From Lachnospiraceae bacterium (GTDB lineage Bacteria > Bacillota > Clostridia > Lachnospirales > Lachnospiraceae): a stretch of DNA of 11,938 bases. The notes under the pieces were generated by a model that did not search any database, was not told where the DNA came from, and worked only from the letters and a program-made list of their open reading frames with translations. The translations under genes were made by a program, and so were the position numbers. This document shows, in pieces, positions 1 to 7,300 of this stretch (position 1 is the stretch's first letter; every line of letters starts with the position of its first letter). The stretch covers positions 1 to 11,938 of the forward strand of contig JAKSRN010000034.1 of the NCBI GenBank assembly GCA_024403585.1. The letters are read 5' to 3'.

Positions 1-7
1 GAACATC

Positions 8-688
8 ATGATTGGTACTATAGTCAATACTGCCACGATCCTGACAGGAAGTATCATGGGCAGTATTCTTCGTAAAGGAATCAAAGACGCTTATAAAGAA
101 ACTCTGTTCAATGCCATGGGGCTTGCGGCAGCAGGCCTCGGTATCCGCTCAGTTGTGATCAATATGGGAAACAGCAATTATCCGGTTCTCTTTATTGTTG
201 CACTGGCACTGGGCAGTCTGATTGGAGAGATGCTGGATATTGATGCAGCATTTCAGAGACTGGTTGGAAGGTTTTCGGGAAAAGGAAGACTGGGAGAGGG
301 ATTGTCCACGGGAATCCTTCTATACTGTATCGGTACACTGTCGATCCTTGGACCGATCAACAGTGCGCTGACCGGTGATCATACCTATCTGTTTACCAAT
401 GCAACACTGGATCTGGTTACGTCCACTGTTCTGTCTTCAGCCTATGGAATCGGAATGGCGCTGGCAGCACCGGTGCTCTTTCTCTGGCAGGGAAGTATCT
501 ATGTGCTGGCATCCTTCCTGGGAGATTTTATGAGCGGTGATATGATGATAGAGATTTCCGTTGTGGGAGGATTTCTCATTGCCAGCTCCGGTATCTCGAT
601 TCTGGGGATCAAAAAATTAAAGACACTGAACATGCTTCCATGTCTTCTTGTACCGGTGATCTTCTTCATCGTGAAAGGATTTTTCTAA
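8..688 (+). CDS. DUF554 family integral membrane protein
   Basis: A 226-aa, very hydrophobic protein with about seven predicted membrane segments (near residues 3-21, 34-52, 59-77, 100-118, 138-160, 183-200 and 206-224). The opening MIGTIVNTATILTGSIMG, the glycine-rich first helix, and the central GTLSILGPINSALTGDHTYLFTNA region (positions about 109-132) fit the DUF554 family (B. subtilis YdfK, E. coli YqgA). Length also fits that family, at about 225-235 aa. The biochemical function of the family is not established; a transport or channel role is only a guess. The ATG at 8 is taken as the true start because it begins exactly where family members begin, but only seven bases precede it, so its ribosome binding site and promoter lie outside the window. 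No clear terminator follows; the next gene has its own promoter. Confidence 0.85.
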   Translation: MIGTIVNTATILTGSIMGSILRKGIKDAYKETLFNAMGLAAAGLGIRSVVINMGNSNYPVLFIVALALGSLIGEMLDIDAAFQRLVGRFSGKGRLGEGLSTGILLYCIGTLSILGPINSALTGDHTYLFTNATLDLVTSTVLSSAYGIGMALAAPVLFLWQGSIYVLASFLGDFMSGDMMIEISVVGGFLIASSGISILGIKKLKTLNMLPCLLVPVIFFIVKGFF

Positions 689-699
689 AGGGAAGTAGC

Positions 700-728
700 T
701 TTACATAACGTTGGGAAAACGTTAAAAT
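700..728 (+). promoter_or_regulatory. Sigma-A-like promoter with operator-like inverted repeat in the spacer
   Basis: The -35 box TTTACA (700-705) and -10 box TAAAAT (723-728) each match consensus at five of six bases and are 17 nt apart. A perfect 7-bp inverted repeat, TAACGTT (706-712), GGGAA spacer, AACGTTA (718-724), fills the gap and runs into the -10 box. This placement is typical of a repressor operator. The segment also partly resembles a catabolite-repression (cre) half site, GGAAAACG, but the right half does not fit. The promoter would drive the gene starting at 804 with a leader of about 70 nt. Confidence 0.6.
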
Positions 729-803
729 AGAGTTGGACAGTAATGCTTCGAGAGTAAGCAGAGAGATAGATACAACTGTTCACTTTTTGAGGGAGGTGCA
801 GGA

Positions 804-1208
804 ATGAAAAAATTTGCCGGATTAAAAATCGGAACAGGAGAGAACGAAAAAGTGCTGATCGATGAATTCGGAGCACCGACCAAAGAAGGACTGCTGGCGG
901 CAGGGATCGGATTGGTTTCTGCTCTTGGTACGCTGGTGATCGCAAAGGATATCCTGGTTATGCTGATCTCTCGTCTGATCAGAAAAGGAAAGAAAAAACT
1001 GAAAAAAGCCAGAAAATCCAGAGTGAAACTGAAAAACAAAGCACTGAAACAGCAGGTGAAGCAGCATTCTTCTGCATTGAAACAGCAGGTCAAGATTAAT
1101 AAAGCATTGGTAAAAGATCAGGAGAAGCTGGTTGCGGAGCTGAATACAAGACCTTTTGAGCCGGATACCTGGCAGTGGAAATTAGTGAAGAAGATCTGCA
1201 GCAGATAG
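804..1208 (+). CDS. Uncharacterised single-pass membrane protein with basic coiled-coil tail
   Basis: A 134-aa protein I do not recognise. Residues 1-27 are soluble. Residues about 29-58 form one hydrophobic helix (glycine- and alanine-rich, ending in LVMLISRLI). Residues 60-75 are extremely basic (KGKKKLKKARKSR), which by the positive-inside rule puts the tail in the cytoplasm. Residues about 76-115 look like a charged coiled coil with a repeated ALKQQVK at 80-86 and 91-97, an 11-residue period. A short C-terminus with PFEPDTWQWK follows. No catalytic motif is visible. The start is supported by a strong AGGGAGGTG site at 790-798, 5 nt before the ATG. It probably shares a transcript with the 160-aa membrane protein downstream. 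Its stop codon lies inside the first copy of a degenerate direct repeat. It could be a small envelope or phage-shock-like scaffold protein, but nothing proves this. Confidence 0.75.
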   Translation: MKKFAGLKIGTGENEKVLIDEFGAPTKEGLLAAGIGLVSALGTLVIAKDILVMLISRLIRKGKKKLKKARKSRVKLKNKALKQQVKQHSSALKQQVKINKALVKDQEKLVAELNTRPFEPDTWQWKLVKKICSR

Positions 1209-1288
1209 CTGAAAGTGGGAAGCAGTAAAGTGAATCTGCAACAGATCGCAGATAGTGGGAATTGGAAAGATCTGCAGCAGGCAGCTGA
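1191..1288 (+). repeat. Three degenerate direct repeats around AATCTGCA/GATCTGCA
   Basis: Three related units begin at about 1191, 1231 and 1267. The first 22 bases of units 1 and 3 agree at 20 positions (AAGATCTGCAGCAG, then AT or GC, then AGCTGA). Units 1 and 2 agree at about 23 of 30 positions and share the ending AGTGGGA. Unit 1 contains the small dyad ATCTGC-A-GCAGAT. Unit 1 encodes the last residues and the stop of the upstream gene, so the array looks like a short tandem duplication of that gene's 3' end that has drifted. Confidence 0.55.
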
Positions 1289-1329
1289 CAGATAAGACAG
1301 AGAGTAAAAAAAGAGAGGGTGCAAAGCAC

Positions 1330-1812
1330 ATGAAATATCATGTGAGACTATCGAGACAGATGAGGAATCTGCAGATCGCCATGATGATCTGCGTTCTTCT
1401 GGCAGGAATTGCCGGTGCTTCGTATGGTATTCTCGCAGCTAATACCGGAATCTGGAAATTGTGGAAACCGGCAGGATATGTTTTTGCAGTTGTTGCAATG
1501 GTGATCGCATTGGTGATTGCATGGAACGGATATTGTGAGGTGACTACCAGGGTAATTGTTTATCCGGGAAGGAAGGTCATCGTTCACAAGGGACACTCAG
1601 TAAAAACATATTCCTTTGATCAGCTGAGGAAGCCAAAGGTTGGCAAGAAGAATCCTAGAACCCGGGATGAAGAAACGGGCGAAGAAGAAGTGGATGACAA
1701 ATATGGTTATTCCATGGTACTGAGAACGAAAAACGGAAGACAGATCGTGCATCTGTCTACTTCCTATAAATATGTAAAAAGACTGGAAGAAGACCTCTGC
1801 AGATTTTCCTGA
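1330..1812 (+). CDS. Uncharacterised two-pass membrane protein with C-terminal soluble domain
   Basis: A 160-aa protein. The ATG at 1330 is preferred over an in-frame ATG at 1255 because GAGAGGGTG (1313-1321) sits 8 nt before it, and the extra 25 codons would lie in the repeat array. Two hydrophobic helices (about residues 14-36 and 47-66) are followed by a soluble region, 70-160, beginning CEVTTRVIVYPGRKVIVHKG. Alternating hydrophobic residues there suggest beta strands, a pattern reminiscent of bacterial PH-like domains on two-helix anchors. An acidic, probably disordered loop (residues 110-124, RTRDEETGEEEVDDK) interrupts the strands. No enzymatic motif is visible. There is no obvious separate promoter after 1208, so it is probably co-transcribed with the 134-aa gene. 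Transcription ends at the bidirectional terminator just downstream. The PH-like assignment is a structural guess. Confidence 0.75.
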   Translation: MKYHVRLSRQMRNLQIAMMICVLLAGIAGASYGILAANTGIWKLWKPAGYVFAVVAMVIALVIAWNGYCEVTTRVIVYPGRKVIVHKGHSVKTYSFDQLRKPKVGKKNPRTRDEETGEEEVDDKYGYSMVLRTKNGRQIVHLSTSYKYVKRLEEDLCRFS

Positions 1813-1822
1813 CAGAGTGTTC

Positions 1823-1869
1823 AAAAAGAAAGCAGGAAACCCCGTGAAAAGGTTACCTGCTTTCTTTTT
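1823..1869. terminator. Bidirectional intrinsic terminator between convergent genes
   Basis: Arms 1823-1836 and 1856-1869 form a perfect 14-bp stem (AAAAAGAAAGCAGG with CCTGCTTTCTTTTT). Four more base pairs lie inside after one A-A mismatch, with a 9-nt loop at 1842-1850. The U tract occurs on both strands, so it can stop the forward membrane-protein transcript and the reverse araC-type transcript. The 3' arm also encodes the last residues (ESR and stop) of the reverse gene. Confidence 0.9.
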
Positions 1870-2764
1870 GCTTTTTACGGAACTGTAATGGCGTCATATT
1901 ATAGACTCTTGTAAAATGATGCGTGAAGTGACTTTGCTGTGCAAAACCGCAGCTCATAGCCACCTCCAGAATAGAAAGACTATTGTCAGACAGAAGGGTC
2001 AGAGACTGGTTGAGCCTGTACTTTGTGATCGCCGTGGCAGGTGATTCTCCCAAAAAGTCGTGAAACAGTTTGAAGCAGTTGTTTCTGGAGACATTTCCAG
2101 CCTGGCAAAGCTGTTCGGTAGAAATCTTCCGCTGGTAATTGAGCTTGATATAATCCAGCATGCGACGCAGGCATTCTGCAGTGCTAAGGTCAATACTACC
2201 GATTCTTTCAAGTTCCTCTGTTGGAACAGTAAAGAGCGGTCCCAGCAGTTGATAACATTTGGCAGCAACCAGAAGTTCAAAGCCAACAGGTCTTTCATCG
2301 AGAATTCTATAGAAATCTGCCAGTACCTGATATAGTGTTTCATGAAGTTCCGAGCCCTTCGGGAAGAAGAGACCCTTCGGACGAATGTTATGATAGAGAT
2401 GATTGATATATTTTTTCGTTAAGAGCGGACTGGCAAAAAAAAGCGATTCATTGATCAGACTGACATAGTAGACACAGTTACAACCCTCAATATGCTGAAA
2501 GAAATGCAGCGAGCCCGGTTCAATAAAAAAGATATCTCCTTCATTCAGCCGGATAAGGTCTCCGTTGACTGTAAGCATCATACTGCCCTGGCGGATATAG
2601 ACAATCTCCAGGTCTTTATTCCAATGGGGAGTTGTCTGCTTCCTGGGAATGTTGAGCAGATCCTGTTTTGCTACCAGAAGCGGCAGATCTTCCACGTTGT
2701 AATCAGTGATGATCGCGAAATCAGGCTGTCTGGGATTCAGGTATTCTGGTTTAAGCGTTAACAT
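1853..2764 (-). CDS. AraC-family transcriptional regulator with N-terminal cupin domain
   Basis: A 303-aa one-component regulator. Residues about 40-95 fit an AraC-type cupin sensor: HWNKDLEIVYIRQGSMMLTV, then a NEGDIFFIEPGSLHFF segment typical of the metal- or ligand-binding barrel. A helical linker spans about 140-190. The C-terminus holds the two helix-turn-helix motifs of the AraC/XylS DNA-binding domain: ISTEQLCQAGNVSRNNCFKLF (about 214-234) and the signature ILEVAMSCGFAQQSHFTHHF through TPLQFRK (about 265-297). Length is usual for AraC regulators of sugar or small-molecule genes. The start is set by GGAGGGG on the reverse strand (2769-2775). The ligand and targets are unknown: no sugar-use gene is next to it, and the divergent neighbour is purM, over 400 bp away. 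Four TACAAT repeats overlapping its promoter could be its own binding sites, which is inference only. Confidence 0.92.
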   Translation of the reverse strand: MLTLKPEYLNPRQPDFAIITDYNVEDLPLLVAKQDLLNIPRKQTTPHWNKDLEIVYIRQGSMMLTVNGDLIRLNEGDIFFIEPGSLHFFQHIEGCNCVYYVSLINESLFFASPLLTKKYINHLYHNIRPKGLFFPKGSELHETLYQVLADFYRILDERPVGFELLVAAKCYQLLGPLFTVPTEELERIGSIDLSTAECLRRMLDYIKLNYQRKISTEQLCQAGNVSRNNCFKLFHDFLGESPATAITKYRLNQSLTLLSDNSLSILEVAMSCGFAQQSHFTHHFTRVYNMTPLQFRKKQKESR

Positions 2765-2821
2765 ATGTCCCCTCCGTACAAACAGATAAAAAATCGGTGT
2801 TTTTTACAGGCATTTTCTATA

Positions 2822-2850
2822 ATAATAGTACAATAGTACAATTTTTGCAA
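2822..2850 (-). promoter_or_regulatory. Probable promoter of the AraC-type regulator
   Basis: Read on the reverse strand, TTGCAA (2850-2845) and TATTAT (2827-2822) are separated by 17 nt, giving a start site near 2815 and a leader of about 50 nt. The -10 box matches consensus at five of six bases and the -35 box at four of six. Two tandem TAGTACAA units (2826-2841) fill the spacer. Confidence 0.45.
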
Positions 2851-2869
2851 GCTACAATGCTAATACAAT
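2829..2869. repeat. Four TACAAT (ATTGTA) direct repeats upstream of the regulator gene
   Basis: TACAAT occurs at 2829-2834, 2837-2842, 2853-2858 and 2864-2869. The first two lie between the -35 and -10 boxes of the reverse promoter and the last two just upstream of the -35. AraC-family proteins usually bind direct repeats, so autoregulation is plausible. The unequal spacing (8, 16 and 11 bp) makes this uncertain, and short AT-rich repeats also arise by chance. Confidence 0.4.
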
Positions 2870-3058
2870 AGTGTAGCAGAGGGGATTTTCCGAATGATGA
2901 AGGTGCTGATTTTTCATGAAATGAGGTAGTATGTTCTGGACTGCCTCTTCTGCACGATACACATGAATGAAGGCATTTTTGTAAAATTGCATATGAAATA
3001 AGGAAAAATGCTCCGAATTTTCTATATCTGTTTAACCCCATTAATATAGAAGAAAGAA
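2870..3058. other. Intergenic stretch without a supported gene
   Basis: This is the middle of the 427-nt gap between the divergent regulator and purM. On the forward strand it contains only very short reading frames (11-13 codons at 2894, 2931, 2963 and 3008), two of them with passable Shine-Dalgarno-like sequence. On the reverse strand there is a 74-codon frame without a ribosome binding site. None is convincing as a gene. No purine riboswitch aptamer or clear PurBox pair was recognised, although CCGAAT and CCGAATT motifs at about 2890 and 3012 recall part of one. Confidence 0.5.
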
Positions 3059-3088
3059 TTGACTTTCCTTTTTGTTAATGCTTATATT
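3059..3088 (+). promoter_or_regulatory. Probable purM-purL promoter
   Basis: TTGACT (3059-3064) and TATATT (3083-3088) each match the sigma-A consensus at five of six bases, with an 18-nt spacer. The predicted start site is near 3095, giving a leader of about 95 nt before purM that begins almost directly with a stem-loop. Confidence 0.6.
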
Positions 3089-3097
3089 GGTAATATG

Positions 3098-3129
3098 AGA
3101 CGGTCAGACAGATTTTCTGCACCGTTTTT
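3098..3129 (+). terminator. Candidate leader terminator or attenuator hairpin upstream of purM
   Basis: ACGGT-CAGA (3100-3108) pairs with TCTG-ACCGT (3116-3119 and 3121-3125), giving nine base pairs with one bulged C (3120) and a 7-nt loop. Five consecutive T follow (3125-3129). An A-U and a G-U pair can extend the base. The form is that of an intrinsic terminator placed between promoter and gene, so it may attenuate purM-purL. It could instead be a 5' stabilising hairpin, because it starts almost at the predicted start site. Confidence 0.45.
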
Positions 3130-3191
3130 GCATTCATGAAGATAATTATATTAAGTTGCCAGATTACTGGTCAGGAAAGGAATACTTTTTT

Positions 3192-4229
3192 ATGGGTAAA
3201 TCACATTCCGCATCATATGCAGCAGCCGGCGTAAATATCGAGGCTGGTTACGAAGGCGTACGCCTTATGAAAAAACATGTAGCTAGAACCATGATCCCAG
3301 GTGTTGTATCTGACATCGGAGGATTTGGAGGTCTGTTTGCACCGGATGTAACAGGCATGGAAACTCCAACTCTGGTTATGGGTACTGATGGAGTTGGAAC
3401 AAAACAGAGAATCGCACAGCTTATGGACAAGCATGATACAGTAGGTATTGACTGTGTAGCTATGTGTGTGAATGATATCGTATGCTGCGGTGCTAAACCA
3501 ATCGCATTTCTGGATTATATTGCAATCGGGAAGAATGATCCTGAGAAAGTTGCTACACTGGTATCCGGTGTTGCAGAAGGGTGTGTACAGTCCGGATGTG
3601 CACTGATCGGTGGTGAGACTGCTGAGCATCCAGGAACAATGGCAGCTGATGACTATGATCTGGCTGGATTCGCAGTTGGTATCGTTGATAAAGCAAAAGT
3701 TCTGGATCAGAACAAGATGAAAGCCGGAGATGTTGTTCTGGCACTTCCATCCAGCGGAATCCATTCCAACGGATATTCCCTGGTTCGTAAAGTATTTGAT
3801 GTTGAGAGCGCGGACCTCAACAAATACTATGATGAGCTGGGACAGACACTGGGCGAGGCTCTTCTGACTCCAACAGTGATCTATGTAAAACCTGTACTGG
3901 CAGCTATTGAGGCAGCTGAGGTACACGGAGTAAGCCATATCACAGGTGGTGGATTCTACGAGAATATTCCACGCTGCATCCCGGATGGCTTATGCGCAAA
4001 AATTGATAAAGCAGCAATCAAAGTTCCTGCTATTTTCACTCTGCTTCAGAAAGAGGGTAATATTCCTGAGAGAGATATGTTCAATACCTACAACATGGGT
4101 GTTGGAATGGCTCTGATCGTTAGCCCTGAGACTGCAGAGAAGGCGATCGCCGCACTTGCAGCAGAAGGCTGCGAGGCTTACCAGATTGGTGAGATCGTTG
4201 AGGGACCTGAGAAAGTTACTGTTGAGTAA
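3192..4229 (+). CDS. purM: Phosphoribosylformylglycinamidine cyclo-ligase (AIR synthetase)
   Basis: PurM converts FGAM and ATP to 5-aminoimidazole ribonucleotide, ADP and phosphate, the fifth step of de novo purine synthesis, in the cytoplasm. The product of 345 aa has the same length as E. coli PurM. The N-terminal half shows GTDGVGTKQRIA (64-75), DCVAMCVNDIVCCGAKP (87-103) with the conserved metal/phosphate-binding acidic residues, and GCALIGGETAEHPG (135-148). The C-terminal half has ALPSSGIHSNGYSLVRK (184-200), HITGGGFYENIPR (249-261) and TYNMGVGM (299-306). The ATG at 3192 is chosen because AGGAAAGGA (3173-3181) lies 10 nt upstream and family members start here; a TTG at 3156 is in frame but has no support. 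purL follows after 123 nt, consistent with a two-gene unit for consecutive pathway steps. A hairpin sits in both its leader and the following gap. Confidence 0.97.
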   Translation: MGKSHSASYAAAGVNIEAGYEGVRLMKKHVARTMIPGVVSDIGGFGGLFAPDVTGMETPTLVMGTDGVGTKQRIAQLMDKHDTVGIDCVAMCVNDIVCCGAKPIAFLDYIAIGKNDPEKVATLVSGVAEGCVQSGCALIGGETAEHPGTMAADDYDLAGFAVGIVDKAKVLDQNKMKAGDVVLALPSSGIHSNGYSLVRKVFDVESADLNKYYDELGQTLGEALLTPTVIYVKPVLAAIEAAEVHGVSHITGGGFYENIPRCIPDGLCAKIDKAAIKVPAIFTLLQKEGNIPERDMFNTYNMGVGMALIVSPETAEKAIAALAAEGCEAYQIGEIVEGPEKVTVE

Positions 4230-4242
4230 CGAATATAATATG

Positions 4243-4270
4243 AGTCGGGACGGCAGCTGCCGCCCTGACT
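4243..4270 (+). other. Strong hairpin between purM and purL
   Basis: The 28-nt segment is self-complementary: 12 of 14 possible positions are Watson-Crick pairs, plus one G-U pair and one A-C mismatch, centred on CAGCTG and leaving a tetraloop. Only three T follow, so it is a weak terminator at best. It is better explained as an mRNA-processing or stability element that sets the purM:purL ratio. A smaller hairpin with a GGAA tetraloop (4301-4314) lies between it and purL. Confidence 0.6.
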
Positions 4271-4352
4271 TTATCCGTCTATAGAAGGGAAAATGTTAAT
4301 TCCGTGGAAACGGACAACTGAAAACCATAACGGTAAAACAGGAGGAAAACCA

Positions 4353-7300
4353 ATGGTACGACGTATTTACGTTGAGAAGAAAGAAGGGCTTCGTCTTGAA
4401 GCGGCAGGACTGCTGAATGAGTTAAGAACAGTTCTGGGAATCACATCCCTTGAGGGACTTCGTCTGGTAAAACGCTATGACGTAGAGGGACTTGAGGAGG
4501 ATGTTTTTGAGAGAGCAGTACAGACTGTATTCTCAGAGCCACAGGTAGATGACATCTACAGAGAGTGTCCATCCGGAGATTTCCAGGTATTTGCAGTAGA
4601 ATCTCTTCCGGGACAGTTTGATCAGAGAGCTGATTCTGCAAGCCAGTGTATCCAGCTCATGACTCAGAGCGAGCGTCCTCTGGTTCGTACTGCTAAAGTA
4701 TATCTTCTGACAGGTGCTGTATCTGCAGAGGAGATTGAAAAAATCAAAAAATATGTAATCAACCCTGTTGAGGCGCGTGAAGCAAGCCTTGACACAGTTG
4801 ATACTCTTCATATGGAATATGAGGTTCCGACAATGGTTGAGACAGTAGAAGGATTCACCGGAATGGATGAGGCTGCACTGTCTGAGCTGCTGGACCGCCT
4901 GGGTCTTGCAATGGATCTGGACGATCTCAAATTCCTGCAGGCATACTTCCGTGATGATGAGCACAGAGATCCAACCATCACTGAGATCAGAGTAGTAGAT
5001 ACCTACTGGTCCGATCATTGCCGTCATACAACATTTTCCACTCATCTGGATAACATTGCGATCCATGATGAGGAGATCCAGGCTGCTTATGACCGCTACC
5101 TGGCACACCGTATTGAAGTATACGGTAAGGAGAAAGCTTCCAAACGTCCACAGACCCTGATGGATATCGCTACAATCGGTGCAAAGACACTGAAAAAACG
5201 CGGACTTCTTCCTGAGCTGGACGAGAGCGAGGAAATCAACGCTTGTTCAATCCACGTAACAGCAACTGTTGACGGGGAGGATCAGGACTGGCTTTTGATG
5301 TTCAAGAACGAGACACATAACCATCCGACAGAGATCGAGCCATTCGGTGGTGCTGCTACCTGTATCGGTGGATGTATCCGTGACCCGCTTTCAGGACGTG
5401 CTTATGTACATCAGGCAATGCGTGTTACAGGAGGTGGAGATCCTCGTGTAGCACTGAAAGATACTTTATCCGGAAAACTTCCTCAGCGTAAACTGGCTCA
5501 GACAGCAGCTGCAGGATATTCTTCCTATGGTAACCAGATCGGTCTGGCTACAGGTCATGTAGCAGAGATCTATCATGATGGCTATATCGCAAAACGTCTG
5601 GAGTGTGGTGCTGTAGTTGGTGCTGCTCCTGCATACAACGTTCGTCGTGAGCGTCCGGAAGCCGGTGATATCATCATCCTTCTTGGTGGACGTACAGGAC
5701 GTGACGGAATCGGTGGTGCTACAGGTTCTTCTAAGAGCCATAACCTGAAATCTCTGACCACAATGGCTTCTGAGGTTCAGAAAGGTAACGCACCTGAGGA
5801 GAGAAAGATCCAGAGACTTTTCCGTAACAGCGAAGTTACACGTCTGATCAAACGCTGCAACGACTTCGGTGCAGGCGGTGTTTCTGTAGCAATCGGTGAG
5901 CTGGCAGACGGTCTGAAGATCAATCTTGATGCCGTTCGTAAAAAATATGACGGTCTGGATGGAACAGAGCTTGCAATCTCTGAGTCCCAGGAGCGTATGG
6001 CTGTAGTTGTTGAGGAGAAGGACGTAGAGAAATTCATCGCAGCAGCTGAGGCAGAGAACCTGGAGGCATATGTTGTTGCTGTTGTTACAGAAGAGGCGCG
6101 TATGGTAATGGAGTGGAACGGCGTTACAATCGCGAACCTGAGCCGTGACTTCCTGAACACAAACGGTGCTGTAAAACATGCAGATGTTGCAATTGCAGAG
6201 AAAGACAGAAGCGCATTCACTGATGTGAAGGGCGCAAGCCTTCGTGAGATCGCAGGAAGCCTGAAATCTGCTTCCCGCCGTGGTCTGACAGAGAGATTCG
6301 ACGGAACCATCGGTGCAGGATCTGTCCTGATGCCATTCGGTGGAAAGACACAGCGTACACCTGCACAGGCTATGGCTGCTCTCTTCCCTGTAATGCCGGA
6401 GCAGACAACAGACCAGGCCAGCGTTATGTCCTGGGCATGTGATCCACAGCAGACCTCTGTTGATCCATACACAGGCGCATACAATACTGTATATACCTCC
6501 ATGGCAAAGATCGTTGCCGGTGGAGCTGACTATAAGAAAGCATACCTTACCTTCCAGGAGTTCTTTGAGAAACTTCGTCTGGAAGCTGACCGTTGGGGCA
6601 AACCATTCTCTGCACTCTTAGGTGCTCTGGATGCGCAGATGGAGCTTGGTGCTGCTGCAATCGGTGGTAAGGATTCCATGTCCGGTTCCTTCCTGGATCT
6701 GGATGTACCTCCAACACTGATCTCATTCGCGATCGCTCCTCTGAAAGCACAGGAAGTTCTTTCTCCTGAGTTCAAGGCAGCAGGCAACCCTGTATACGTA
6801 TTCGCAGGTGAGACAGCAGAAGAGAAGAAAGCAGCATGGGAGGAACTCTACGAGCTGCACAAAGAGGGCAAAGTATGTGCTGCATGGGCAATCGAGAACG
6901 GTATTGCTGAGGCAGTTATGAACATGTCCTTCGGTAACATGATCGGATTCAAAGCTGAGGCGGATATGCCATGGGATGCACTGTGTCCGGGCGGTATCGT
7001 AGCTGAGCTTTCCTGTGAGATCGAGGGTGCTTGCAAGATCGGTACAACAACTGAAGAGCAGATGATCGTTCTCGGATCTGACAGTGCTTCCATCGAAGAG
7101 CTGCTGGCTCTGAACGAGGCTGTTCTTGAGGGTGTATATCCAAACAGAACAAAAACAGATGAGACTCCTGTTCCTGTACTGGAGACAAAGGCAGCAAGCT
7201 ATCCGACACCTGCCATCAAGGTTGCAAGACCAAAAGTTGTTCTTCCTGTATTCCCGGGAACCAACTGTGAGTATGATTCAGCACGTGCTGTAGAGAAAGC

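Noticed and set aside
2817..3041. Reverse-strand frame of 74 codons in the gap before purM
   Set aside because: No ribosome binding site before its ATG, no recognisable domain, and it runs through the repeats and promoter of the AraC-type gene.
2765..3191. Purine riboswitch or PurR box upstream of purM
   Set aside because: I could not find the three-way-junction core or a pair of CGAA-type PurBoxes; only isolated CCGAAT motifs are present.
3213..3938. Long reverse-strand frame of 241 codons opposite purM
   Set aside because: It lies wholly inside a clear purM gene; the Cys/Ser/Thr-rich composition is typical of an antisense shadow frame.
5466..6502. Two overlapping reverse-strand frames of 237 and 241 codons opposite purL
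   Set aside because: They are antisense shadows created by the codon bias of purL; no start signals or domains were seen.
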